A stretch of 64,000 nucleotides of DNA from Trebouxia sp. TZW2008 (Eukaryota; Chlorophyta; Trebouxiophyceae; Trebouxiales; Trebouxiaceae), in contig BDIU01000179.1 of NCBI GenBank assembly GCA_002118135.1, positions 62,001 to 126,000 on the forward strand, written 5' to 3'. The first letter of the stretch is position 1. Each line of letters opens with the position of its first letter. The position numbers and the translations under genes were made by a program. The notes beneath the pieces were generated by a model that was not told the DNA's origin, did not search any database, and saw only the letters and a list, made by a program, of their open reading frames with translations. Shown here piece after piece: positions 24,701 to 36,157 of this stretch.

Positions 24701-27700
24701 CTGTGTCTGGATGCTTGAACTGCATTTGATGACCCTGTTGAGTCCCTACATTGACATGGGCAATATGGTGTTAAGTGGCATTGTGTTGGTAAGAGTGTGT
24801 TGTTACAGCTGCAGTGTCAAAAGCGCGCTGCAGCTCAAAAGGCACTGCATCTTCCCATGATACAACACACTGTCAACATGGTCAAGCTGCTTGAACTGAG
24901 GTCAAATTGATCGTGTCACAGCAGGACACCATCTTTTGGTGAGAGTGGCGCAACCAAGCAACCTATATTGTTTTGACAATATTTGACGCAGGGTGCTCAT
25001 TGTCTGAAGCGTGGCAACTCAAATAATCATTGCTGCCATAAAAATTATGCATCTTTTCTTTGTCTGACGACCAGGCTTTGCAACGGGGATCTGCAATTGG
25101 ACAGACAATATGTGCACTACATTTCTGTGCACGCTGCACATTTCATATCAAGCATTGTAGTGCTTTCTTGTTTGCCAAAGCTAGCCTGAGCAACTGCATT
25201 GAGGTTCTGCCAGCGGCAATACAAGACCTGAACGACCTGCTTGGGCAGCACTGCAGGCACAAGTCAAGATTGTAGAAAATGTCAAAGACAGCTTGAAAAC
25301 ACAACAGAACTCAAGCACAGCGTCTTTGTGTGCAGGCATCTTGTTTTCCAAGGTGAACCTGAGCGATTGTGATGAGGTCTTACCAGCGGCAATATCAGAC
25401 CTGCATGACCTGCTTGGACGGCAGGCCGTACTGCAGGCATTCTTGGTGAACAAAGCCGCTCAGAACACCAGAGAACATGTGCTACTGCAGCTTGCTGTGC
25501 TCAGCATGTTCAGCATGCATGACATCACAAGTGCAGCTGATGACCAAACACGCAGGTGCGCCTTGCCTAGCTGCACTGCATAGCATTTTGGTTGCCTTGT
25601 CTATCTACACTACATGAGATTTCTGGCAGACAAGCCTCCTTACAACAGCAGAGAGCATGTGTTGTGCTCAGCATGTTCAGCATGCATGACATCACAAGTG
25701 CAGCTGATGACCAATCATGCAGGTGCGCCTTGCCTAGCTATACTGCATGACATTTTTGGTCGCCTTGTCTAGATACACTGCATGAGATTTCTGGTAGTCA
25801 AGCCTCCTCACAACAGCAGAGAGCACGTGTTGCTGCAGCTGGCCGTGCTCAGCATGTTCAGCATGAATGACATCACAAGCGCAGCCGATGACCAATCACG
25901 CAGGTGCGCCTCGCCTGGCCACACTGCGTAACAATTCTGGCCAACAAGCCTACCCAGAACAGCAGAGAGCCTGAGCTGCTGCAACTTGCTGTGCTCAGCA
26001 TGTTCAGCATGCATGCCATCACAAATGCAGACAGCGACCAACCATGCAGGTGGGTCTGTGAATCATGCAGCATGTATGACACAACACGCTCGGCCTTGTT
26101 GCTGTGGCAGCGTTTTCATGACAGCATCAGTCACTGCAATGCAAAAGCCTGCTTCAGGAGCAAGATGCATGCAATTCTTCACAGCAAGCAGCAACATCTG
26201 GACTGGACAGATCAAGATGACGCTATCCTGTGATCTTATTTTGCTCCTGAGCAGATACTGAGGCAGGACGTGCTGAAACAAGCTGTGACCAGGGTAGTCC
26301 AGTCAGTCGCAGCATTGGCTGCAAAAGCGGTCAAAGCAGTCAGTACCTGAGGCATTTTTGAGACTTGTGTGCTGCTCCTGAGCAGGAATTCTGACATTAT
26401 AACGCAGAAGGCGCTGTGGTCAGCTGTGCTCAGGGTCCCTCAGTCAACCATTGCAGCTTTTGATGCAATTGCGGCGCCAGCAAGTGGCCGTGTTGTGATA
26501 GTAGTGGGTTGGTTTTTAGCAGTTACTGTGATGTGATGAAGCAGGGCATATCATGACATATTTGTTGTGCTCCTAAGCAGGTACTCTGATGTGATGAAGC
26601 AGGATGTGCTGAAGTCAGCTGTGACCAGGGTAGTCCAGTCAGTCATTGCAACGCTGGCTTCAACAGTGGCACAAGCAATGGGCAATGAAGGCAGCCAGCC
26701 AACTGGCAAGCTAGTGTTGCCCACACTCACTATCCTGCTGGAGTGGTGGGCTGCCAATCCTGCCTATTCAGCGTAAGCCCCTGTATCTGTTGCTTCTTCT
26801 CTGCCCAGTTCTCCAAAGCTAGTGCTGCCCATGCTCACCATTCTGTTGGAGTGGTGGGCTGCCAATCCTGCGTATTCATTATGAATCCTTGCGTCGCGGC
26901 CTCTGCTCTGCCTATTTGTATGCAAGTAATGTTGTTGACGCTGTGACATTGACACTGGTAGTGCGCTGCCAATCGTGCCTAGTCAATGTAAGTAAGTTAT
27001 CTGTATCAGTGCTTCATTGTTGCCGAGGGTCTCTGCTAGGGCTGGTGCTGTGCAATGCTGTCATCACTACTGAGTCTGTGACAGCAAGCAACTGCCAGCT
27101 CTGCGTGCAATCTTTTCATTGTCTGAGGTCCCTCAGGTATTTCTGTCTTGTTCCGACTATGTTGATTGTTCTGCTACTTGAGTGCACTGCAGCCTTCAGG
27201 TTGAAGCTTGGTTTCACCACTGCTGTACAACATCTGATTTGGACCTGGTGAAGCAAGCTGAGGTCTTTGGCAGGGCATTGCTTTCAATGATGACGTTGTC
27301 TTGCTGATCAAACTTCAACAAGGCATTGTCATCATCAAACGCAACGCCCTGCTGACCAGCTGTTGTAGCCTGTCTATGTGCAGTCTACTGACATCGCACA
27401 AGATGTTGCCTAACAATAATATGACATGCACTGCAAGTCTGTCAGTGTGTTGTCTTTGCCTGTTTGCAAAAGAGGCCCAGAGGCAGCTGCTTGCCTGCAG
27501 TGCATTGACAGCCTGTCCAGTCTGCTCGCAATATTCTCCCTCTGGTTTCTCACAACAATATATTACTGAGAACGAGATCAGATATGCAGGCCTGTCAATG
27601 TGCCTCAGCCTGTTGGCACAACAAACCCAGAAGCAGCAGCTGGCCTGCAGTGCATCATCACCCTCTCCCTTCTGCTTTACACTGTCATGCCTTCGCAACA

Positions 27701-29472
27701 ACACCTCGCCTCGTTCATACTGTTTCTCTGCTTTTGCAGGCCTGTCAATGTGCCTCAGCCTGTTGGCACGACTGATCCAGAAGCAGCTGCCCGCCTGCAG
27801 TGTATCAATAGCCTCTCCACTCTGCTGACCAGCGTCCTGCCTCTGGTCCCTCTAGACAATGGCCGTGGCGATCATCTCAGTCAAGGGGCAATACTGCAGC
27901 CTGGCAATGACCAAAGTCCAGCGGCAGGCATTCAATCACCAGCTCTGCCTGAGGACCATCAGCTCAAGGGCTTTCTGCCACTGCAGAGTTGTCAGAATAG
28001 GCTGGACTTTGAGCACCAGCCAATTCAGGTGATTTGCTGAGCATGCCATGCTGCCTAGCATGCTGTCTGGAAAGTGTCAGCCCGCTGTCTCTTTGCAGGC
28101 TGCACATTGCAGTTGCAGCTCCTGTATCACCGGGACATCAAGCGCGCCTCCTCTGATTCTAGCGGTCAGCTCACGTTTATGGTTGCATAATGCAAAGAAA
28201 AGGGAGACCTCAATGACTGGATGTAGCTGTTTTACCAACACAGCATGTGAGGCTTGCCTATGGCATCATGTACAGCAAGTAGAGTGTGCTGTACAGGATG
28301 CAACACCTCTGTGGGCTCAGCGCACCCTGCAAGCTCTGAAAGCCGTTGCAGCTCATCCAGTCAACCTGGACTTTGCCTCAGCTGCAACAGCGCCAGTGGT
28401 ATTGAGACAGCTGGCCCAAGCCTGGCAAGCTTTGAAGGCATCTGTTGCCAGAGAGGGCCAAGCTCCTCATGTGAATGACAAGGCAAGTGCAGCAGCAGCT
28501 GCATCAGCACCAGCAGCAGCAGCAGCAACAGGTGCTGCAGCGCAGGCAAATGCCCATGAAGATCCTGATGATGAAGAGGTATACTCCATTCTTGCATTAG
28601 CAGGAGAGGGTGCTTTTGGTTCTGTTGCAGGCAATGCTGCAGGGCTCATGACGGCACTTTTTTGCTGACAAGCACATTGCTGTTCACAGAATGCAAGTAT
28701 CCCCGCAGCGTGTGCTTTCCAAATGAGTAAGCCGCTTTATTAGCATTCAGAGGGCATCTGAGTTGTCTTGAAAGTCTGCAGAATTTTTACAGGGCATGTG
28801 GCTTTTGAGTCAAAGCTTGCTTCACCTTTTGAAGTGTTTGCACCAACAAGCTTTGCTGCCATCTGCAACACAATGCTTGTGCCTGCAGGTCATTGTGTTC
28901 CAGCCCCAGCAAGCAGGCACATCCACTTCTACAGCTGCAGCACAGCCAGACCTGGCAGCAGGACCAAATACTACATCTGCTGCTGTTGCCAGCTATGCTC
29001 ACATTGCTGCTGCCAAGCCAAGTGCGTCTCAGTCTGCTGCCCCTCAAAGCATGCCACAAGCTGTCACTCAGCAGCAACCACAGCATCTGCAGCAGCAGCA
29101 GCAGCAGCGGCAGCAAGCGTTGGATGGCATTTCACACCACCAACAGGCCATGGCACAGCAGCAACAGCAGCAGCAGCAGGCAAAGGCTCCAAGGCCAGCT
29201 GCATATGCTACAGGCATCTCATCAGTGCCACCCAACCTCCCACCTTCTTCCTCCTTGCTCAGCCCCCAAACAGCCCCTGCCTCTGCCCCTCAGGCAGCCT
29301 CAAACGGTCTGCCCAGTGCCCTAGGGCAAGCAGTCCCTGAGGCACAGCCATACGATCTGCAGCAGCATCAGCAGCAGCATCAGCAGCAGCATCAGCAGCA
29401 GCAGCAGGCTCAACAGCTTCCATTGCAGCAGCCACAGCAGCAGCAGCAGGGTCAGCATCTGCCAAACTTGTT

Positions 29473-29537
<65 letters not shown>

Positions 29538-32056
29538 GGCTAGGTGTAGGGCTCAACCCAGCATGGCCCTCCCACATGCTAGGCAATGGGCAGTACGGTG
29601 CAAATGCAGAGCAGATCAGGCAGATGTCTGCCTCTGTGCCTGCAGGTCCAAATGCTGGTGGGTCCTCAGTTGTGACAAGAGCAATTGCAATGAGTGGTAT
29701 TTGAGTCACAGTAAAGCTGTTGGTCAAGTTGTAACGAGAGTTGTTGCAATGAGTCTATTCACTGACAAGAAGTCAACGGGTCATAGCCAGTACAATGCTG
29801 TATACTAGTCTATACTTGGACTTGGCTGCTGACAGGCTGCTGATTGGGCTGCATAGGGTTGACAGCTTTGCGAGCATGCCTGTATCGCAGAGGGGTCTTG
29901 CACATGCAAGCCATGATGCTGTTCTGTAAGCGTGTACTTGCCTCCATGCTGCCTCTAAGCATAGCTGCAGCATGTAAAGTTCTCGCATCATGTGCAGCCT
30001 GTATCATAGTTCAATCACTACCTGAACCTATAAAACAGGAAATGCTGAACTGAAGACATCAGTGACCTGTTAGTAACACATAAACCATGAAAACAAAACT
30101 AATTTCCATATTGGCACTTGCAGGTAACGCACGCAGTCTCCATAATATGGGCACAATGCCTTTTGGCACAGGCACGTCAGCTGTGGGCAGCCCAGGGTTT
30201 GGCCAAACCCCAGGAGCTCATGCTGGCAATTTGGGCACTTTGGGCGGTAGCGCAGGGATGGGGGGTCAGATTGGTGGCAGTTTGTTTTCCAATGGTGCTG
30301 GCAATCGACAGGAGCATGGCAGCTACCAGCCCTTTGGTCTGCTGGGCGCTTCAGGTAATTAAAGCATCAATGCTTTTTGTGTCTAACAGGTGTGTTCTGC
30401 TGCTTGTGCTAGTACAAGACATGAGGCGCCAGCTTTGGTCAAGACTGCCAACAGATTCCATCCACTGTAGCGCAAGAGACATCAGGAAGGAATGTTTGTA
30501 AAGCATGCAGTAGTAGACAGCACGACCATCATGCAGCTAATGCATCAGATTGTAGAACCCACAGCCTCGTTAGTTCACGTTGGCCCCTGCCGTGCATGGT
30601 TGCAATGCTTTTTATCTGACGTCTTCAAGCCAGTGTTGTACTGCCACGCAAAAGCCCTACCCATTTCTCATTCGCTAATCCTGCCTCTTTAGACAGAGGC
30701 TCCTGCTATACCGCCTCACGGTGTTGACTTTTCTTCTTTTTTCTTCCGCATTTGCTGAATGTTTAGGCCATGCTGACAATGTTGCTCTTGTGATGCCAGG
30801 AGTCCCAAACATGTTGGGCCAACCAATGGGTGGCCCAGCATTGTCATCATCGCACCCTGATCTTGCCAATTTAGGCATGCAACATAAGGCGCCTCTGCCA
30901 TACCCTGGCCAAGCCCTGTCATCAGTGAACGGCAGCCTAGGGTATTCAGCTCTGAGCTCAGCTGGATCAGATAGGGCCAGCCCTTCCTCAGGGATTGGCC
31001 GCACAAACCTAGCAGCTCAGATGGGATTTGGCAGCAGTCCTAGCCTAAATAGCCTTGAGCAGCTTCCTCAGGATCAGCTGACGTGGCAGCAGCAGCTTCT
31101 TGCTCAGCAGCAGCATCAGTCATCCATGGGTTCTTTTGGTCATGGCGGCCACTTCCCTGGCGGCTTTCAAAACCACCTTGGACACCATTTGCCTGCTGTG
31201 CCAACATGGCAGAACTCAGCAGCATCTCTAGGTTCCCTGGGTCAGTTTGGGCATGACCCTAGGCCTGGTGCTCACCTTGGGGCACTGCCAGGCTTGCAGA
31301 ATGCTTTTCCAATGCAGACTGACCCTTTAAGAGCAGGTCACGGTGGGTCTTACCCATTCTTTTCAGGCACTTGAGGTCACAAAAGTGTTTAGTGGTTGCA
31401 GAACTCGAGCAGAACTCCTGTATGTGGATTTTCTTGCAAGTGGCAACCACCCATGTGATATGACAAAAGGCTACAGCATGTATGTCTTACAAGCACTAGA
31501 CACTGCAATCCATGGCTGCAATCCATGCCTACAATCCATGGCTGCAACCCTTGGCTGTGTTTCTTGACAATGATACTGTTGGGTCATTCATGGAGCTACC
31601 CATCGCTGTTGGCAGCAACTGCTGATGGCTATGAGCTGTTTGTCAAAGCATGTAATTTTAGCAATGCGCTACTCACGTCGATCCTGCCCATAAATTTCAG
31701 CTATTGCACAAAGCACATGGCTCTGATTTCGCAAAGCTCACACCATTCCTGCTGCAGGTTTTGGGTATGGTAGTCAAACATTGCCGTCAGGCAACAATCT
31801 CAACTGGCAGCAGCAGCTGCAGCTTCAGCAGCAGCTGCATCAGTCATCAGCTGGTGCACAGCAGCAGGGCATGCTCCAGCCTGCCCCTGGGGCAGCAGCC
31901 ACTTCTTCTTCTGCAGCAGACAGCTGGAGTTGGCTGGATGACTTCGAACACAAGCAGCAGGCAGAATGCCAATCAGGTCAGTCAGCTCTCAGCTCTTCTT
32001 TCTTGATCTGGTGTACAAAATGGAAATGTCACGGCAGCCATACAGAAAAGTCGTAA
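21719..32056 (+). CDS. SMG7: SMG7/EST1-like nonsense-mediated mRNA decay factor
   Basis: Binds phosphorylated UPF1 through a 14-3-3-like TPR domain and promotes decay of faulty mRNA. Exons: 21719-21901, 21981-22100, 22260-22471, 22758-22849, 23190-23465, 25336-25555, 26581-26772, 27740-28028, about 28276-28578 (5' edge could be 28099), 28889-29696, 30124-30354, 30767-31342, 31758-32056; phases agree throughout. The N-terminus holds the EST1 domain (LWKSVFYRPIEEFRRRIK, FYRQLACKLQAAYG). The TPR/EST1 core includes DWSEAAKHYRLAMSVYPQG and GNSYNQLAVLSTYMEDDL, then YYYFRSLAVAKPF. Later come LPEDHQLKGFLPLQ and the acidic junction DDEE/VIVFQP, both typical of plant SMG7. The last third is Gln/Gly/Ser-rich with a pure polyQ run. 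The last exon may instead splice at a GTCAGT near 31976, so the 3' end is uncertain. Estimated length is about 1,270-1,330 residues. Confidence 0.88.
23890..24905. repeat. Intronic tandem repeat array in SMG7 intron 5
   Basis: Inside the 1.9-kb intron 23466-25335 a segment of roughly 270 bp recurs. The unit at about 24215-24480 is matched at about 24645-24905: CGCTTTGTCTGGCTT near the start, then TTGAGTCCCT, a block containing GACATGGGCAATA, and GCGCTGCAGCTCAAAA, diverged but collinear. A more distant partial copy lies at about 23925-24080. These units do not resemble an exon, unlike the downstream arrays. Confidence 0.6.
25165..26060 (+). repeat. Diverged copies of SMG7 exon 6 flanking the intact exon
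   Basis: Around the phase-consistent exon 25336-25555, a copy of its 5' half lies upstream (25165-25262, including EVLPAAIQDLNDLLG). Three copies of its 3' half with the donor lie downstream (about 25625-25735, 25800-25915, 25945-26051). The downstream copies keep the block encoding LLQLAVLSMFSM (partly deleted in the first) and end in CGCAGGTGCGCC-like donor sequence. None keeps a whole exon. Confidence 0.8.
26245..27690 (+). repeat. Diverged copies of SMG7 exons 7 and 8
   Basis: Upstream of exon 7 (26581-26772) lie partial copies at about 26245-26345, 26385-26480 and 26515-26545, each with the GCTCCTGAGCAG-type or GTTACTGTGATG block. A 3'-half copy (LTILLEWWAANP block) lies at about 26812-26900 and a weaker one near 26945. 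Upstream of exon 8 (27740-28028) are copies at about 27430-27530 and 27570-27690 with the CCTGTCAATGTGCCTCAGCC sequence and its acceptor. Confidence 0.75.
29474..29536 (+). repeat. Pure (CAG)21 tract encoding polyglutamine in SMG7
   Basis: Sixty-three nt of uninterrupted CAG in frame inside exon 28889-29696. It is preceded by impure CAG/CAT runs (29100-29460) that encode Gln/His-rich sequence. Purity suggests recent expansion and length polymorphism. Confidence 0.97.
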
Positions 32057-34951
32057 AGCACAGGACACGGACATCTCATGTAGTGTGCCTGCCTCTCACG
32101 TTTGCTGTGTCCATTTCAATGCTTCAATCCCCTATAGAAACAGCTTAACATGTTTTGCCTGACAGGGCCAGCCTGATCCATGCAAGAGAACACAGTCCAT
32201 CTGTTGATACATGAAGTACAGTCTTGCTGCACCACATGAGCGACCATGTTGGTTGTACCCTCTGTGCCTATACCATTGCTTTGCCAATTACGACGGTGTG
32301 CTTGGGTTGATGCTAGCAACTTGCATGAGTGAGTCAACAGCATTACACCATCCAAACCAGCAAATACAACACAATGTAGCAATGTCAGTCAGGAAAAAAA
32401 AATTATTCCCAGTCAGAAAAGGACATGTTGGTTTTGGTGTACAGGGTTGGCCTGGCAGGGCGATGCTGCAAGCAATCCAGCAACTGGAGTCTGGTGAGCA
32501 AGGCAGAACAGCATGCCTGTAAGAAAGCTTCCAATGCATATTAGGTGAGTGCATGGCACAGCATGCTTGATGCTATATTAATCAATGCGATTCTCATCAA
32601 AAAGTGGTTTTTGGGTATTTTGCAGTTTGCGTGCGTGTCTTTCCTGGGCCTCATGCTACCATCCTCAGCAAGGAGGACCTATGTAAGCTGTAAACCAGGC
32701 ATCTGGTGCACCAAAAAGTTTTATTTTGTTTGCGTAGCTGTGGGTCATAAAAGCTCTACGGTGAATCAAGCTTGTACCCAAGACACAGCAGGCAGTCAGC
32801 AGGACATGTGTCTGAAGTTAGAATAGAACTGGACAGACTCTCAGCAAAGCAGCATGTGATGGTAATGGGACAATATATGTCAACGCAGCATGCATGAGCT
32901 GAAACATCATCAATCCAAATCACATTTGCAAGGCAGCACAGCATGCATTCCAGGTCTCTGCCTGCTTTTGCCTACTTGATGAAATTAAGCCCTGCCAAGG
33001 GATATCTCTTGTCAAAAGTAATATCCAGGCGGTTGAGCAACTTTGCGTGGTGTCTCTGAGCCATGCAAGTTGCAATGTTGTTTGTCAGCCAGATAGCATA
33101 AGCTGCCTGTGCCAATGTTTGGTTTGGTTGTGCAATGAGCTAAATCTTTGAGCTCAGAGCGCGCTGCAATGGTCATCTACATCTCGCGTTTTTGTTTGCA
33201 CACTTGCTCACCGACTGCTTGTTTGCAGGCACATGCAAGGGTTGCTGTGAGAGAAAGTCAGGCTGCTTGCTGTGGCTGCACAGCGTGACCAAAATGCTGC
33301 CAGCTTGAATGTCCCACAGTCATTATAGTCACTGCTGTGTCGATGTCAGCACCGGCAAGTGCTTGTCTCAGGACAAAGCTGCGGGGCCTGGTGCATGGGC
33401 CGCCATGAATGGCAGGAACGGGCTGTCACAACGGGAGAAGTGTTGCATGAGCTGTCCAGACGGGCACGAATGAAATGACGGATGTTAAGGCCAGCTGCAG
33501 CACAACGGTGGAGATGCTCGTCAATCGCTGACTTTACTGCAGCAGCCAGAGGCAACAGTCAGGTGGCTGCAGCACAAGGGTGGAGACGCTCGTCACTCGC
33601 TGATTTTGCCGCAGCAGCCAGAGGCAACAGTCAGGTGCTTACAGCACAAGGTGTGCTGAACTTGCTGGAAGCAGTCACGGCCAACAGCAAGGCGTCTGCA
33701 GTCAGAGACGGGCCAAGTCTGTTAGCAGCTGAGGGAGCTGAATGTAACAGACATACAGCTTTAGAGAACAGCAGGCAGGGTTTGCTGCAGCAGCCACAGG
33801 CAAGAGCAAAGCGGTTGCATTTGGACATAGGTTGAACCTGTCCACAGCAGCCAGACACAAAAGTCAGGTGGTTGCAGCACAAATTGGAGGCAGTTACAGT
33901 CAACACTAAGGTGGCTCCTGCACAAGATGGGCAGAGTCTTCTGAAAGCTGAGGCAGCTAGATGCAACAGATACATGGCTCCAGAGGACAAAGGGCTGGGT
34001 CTGCTACAGCAGCAAATCACATCAGGAAGGTCGCTAGCTGACCGCGAGGGCTCAAAGAGCAAGCACGTGGCGGTTCAAACAAGCAACAGCAGCAGACAGA
34101 TGGTTCTTGCTTCTGTTCTGCCTTTATAGAGCCTGTGAGCAAAGTGTGACGGATCAAGTTTTGCGCTAGCTGTGTCCAAGATGACGGGCTCATTTATTGT
34201 GTGAAGGGTGTGACATGATTGGCAGCAGCCTGTCATTCATGTTCAGGGCTTAGCTATAGACATCCCAAGCCCTGCCTAGCCACCTCCTTCTCACTACACT
34301 GCACCAATGTCATGTCATGGCTGTGGTAGATTGCCTGGCTATCACAGAATGCGAAGCAGAGCTTGGGCTGCCAAGCAAGCACAGTGCAGATTGTGAACTT
34401 CTGTGTGTATGTCTGTTGATTCAGGAGAGGCTTAAACTTGTAAGGGCTCAAGCGTGAGGAGAATTGTGACTACAACAGGAGCCATTTATATAACCGTGTT
34501 GGCGTGAGTGCATCAAGACAAAATCCATTTGCGTTTGTCTCATTTCAGAACAAAGTGATTGTTGCATTGCGCAAGCCGTATTGTAAGGATGCAACATGTT
34601 ATGTACAGAAAGGCATACCCCTTGTTTGACACGAAGCTTGAGCTGCGATAGCAAAGCAGCAACTGCTGCTACTTTATCTTTCTGCTTGCATGCGACCACT
34701 CATACTGCTATGACAGCTGCTGCTGAAACTACATTGATTCTCGCCAGAAGGCAACGCAGCAGATGTTTCTGGACCTATAAGGTCCACTACTGTAGTGCGA
34801 CAAGCTCTAAGCAACATATGTGCAGGCGTCACACAGGAGTGCAACTAATCTTCACACATACACCTGCTAACCTGAAAGCTAAACACACAGCTTGATGGAC
34901 GGGCACATCTGCATATGGAACATTCGTAGCGTATCCTCAGCAGCTAGCCAA
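32057..34951. other. Spacer with a duplicated ~130-bp unit, no clear gene
   Basis: About 2.9 kb without a recognised gene. Within 33482-34129 the + strand is open for long stretches, with alanine-rich repeats (SLADFAAAARGNSQV). A unit at about 33662-33797 recurs at about 33890-34015, and a shorter CAGCAGCCAGAGGCAACAGTCAGGT motif occurs three to four times. The open frames follow from the repeat and have no family match. A TGTAA at 32518 could be a SMG7 poly(A) signal. Confidence 0.45.
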
Positions 34952-35635
34952 TCATATGCTGCCTTTGACCATCAACATCCAGAACACAACCTTCCTAGGC
35001 TGACCATTGTCAGTCACCTCTTTTGTAAAACGGTGTACTCTCTCACATGAGACCTGTTTGAGGCCAGCAGTTTGCCAAAATTCAATCAGATCATCAAGCG
35101 CAAACCCGCCTGGGTGATGCACTGTTGGACTGATGGGCTGCGGGTGAAACAGCATAGATTCTGGGCCCTTTTCAAAATCAAAGGCTACCATGGCTCCACC
35201 TGGCTTCACATATTCCTTGAGTAGCTGGGCTGTAGCGGGTATATCTTGCAGATGGTGCAGTGCCATGCTTGTATATATCAAATCGAACTGTTGTGGGACT
35301 TTGCCAGTCAAATCGTGCTCAGCATAGTACTGCTGCAGCGTGTTTGAAGAAGACAGCTCCACGCAGCAAGGTGTGACACCCTTGAGCTTTTTCTCACTGA
35401 GTACATGGATCATCCCTGGACCAGAGTCAATGCCGACTGCGCTGCCAAATTCATTTGCGATTCGCTGCAGAACTAAGCCGGTTCCACAAGCGAAATCCAA
35501 CACGTCCCAGCGCGATTCCAGACCAATCTTAGATGACAAGGCGAGCCCTGCGCCCTGAGCTAGATTTCGAATGAAAGGCCGTTGATCATACTCAGAGGCT
35601 TTGCGGACAGCCTCGTCGTCTGCCTTCACCGTCAT
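34952..35635 (-). CDS. Class I SAM-dependent methyltransferase, intronless
   Basis: A 227-residue protein read without introns. Motif I is VLDFACGTGL (about residues 45-54), the glycine-rich SAM-binding loop, followed by an acidic residue in AVGIDSGPGMI at the end of strand 2. The block FDLIYTSMALHHLQD corresponds to motifs IV and post-IV, and LKEYVKPGGAMVAFDFE to motif VI. This is the UbiE/Methyltransf_11-like fold used on small molecules; the substrate cannot be told. Start: ATG at 35635 (MTVKADDEAV); an in-frame TTG three codons upstream is unlikely to be used. It is the only intronless recognised gene in the window and lies divergent from the secreted-protein gene at 36158. Confidence 0.92.
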   Translation of the reverse strand: MTVKADDEAVRKASEYDQRPFIRNLAQGAGLALSSKIGLESRWDVLDFACGTGLVLQRIANEFGSAVGIDSGPGMIHVLSEKKLKGVTPCCVELSSSNTLQQYYAEHDLTGKVPQQFDLIYTSMALHHLQDIPATAQLLKEYVKPGGAMVAFDFEKGPESMLFHPQPISPTVHHPGGFALDDLIEFWQTAGLKQVSCERVHRFTKEVTDNGQPRKVVFWMLMVKGSI

Positions 35636-36157
35636 TTGACACAATGTCAGATGCTCCTGCCTGCATGCCTTTTGCTGCCTGCAGGTCCTTAGTCATTGTG
35701 ACCAAAGTAGGATAACATCTGTGACTAAGTTTGGATAGATAAGGAACTTTGCCGCCTTGACACTGCAGTCACCCGGTAGTCAGCGCTGCAGGCAGAAGAT
35801 GATACGTCAGTATTCATGACAACTGCGAAGTGCCGCATGCTCTGCCGAATCGCTGCTGGATCGCGTCGGTCCCTCGCATCGGCGCCTGGCTCAGCAAGAC
35901 GACTCTCAATCCAACAAGACAGCATTGACTATTGTCAGGTGAGCTGGATTGGCTTTCGCTTATTTGCGGTATCAGGGCGAAAACCGTGCAACAGCCATGC
36001 GATTGCCACCTGTGCGCATCGCTTCATGCTGCAGTGCAGCAGCATCCAACGTATGCTTTGGAATCTGAGCAGGCTCGCTGACTACGTAGTATACTGCAGA
36101 GCGGTCGCGAAAAGTGAGGACGGCTTTGGACCCCTGCGGACGCTTCTTCGGCTCAAC
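35636..36157. promoter_or_regulatory. Divergent promoter region, methyltransferase / secreted protein
   Basis: 522 bp between two start codons. The + strand is open in frame with the downstream signal peptide from 35816. That would place the hydrophobic segment about 115 residues inside the protein, so the ATG at 36158 is preferred. Confidence 0.4.

Noticed and set aside
25165..27690. CRISPR-like array of spaced repeats
   Set aside because: Repeats are long, diverged, unequal and exon-derived in an intron-bearing eukaryotic gene.
27301..27828. 175-codon + frame in the SMG7 region
   Set aside because: Wrong frame relative to the phase-consistent exon 27740-28028; it passes through exon-8 copies.
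29452..29727. Minus-strand frame with a polycysteine run
   Set aside because: Antisense of the CAG tract in SMG7.
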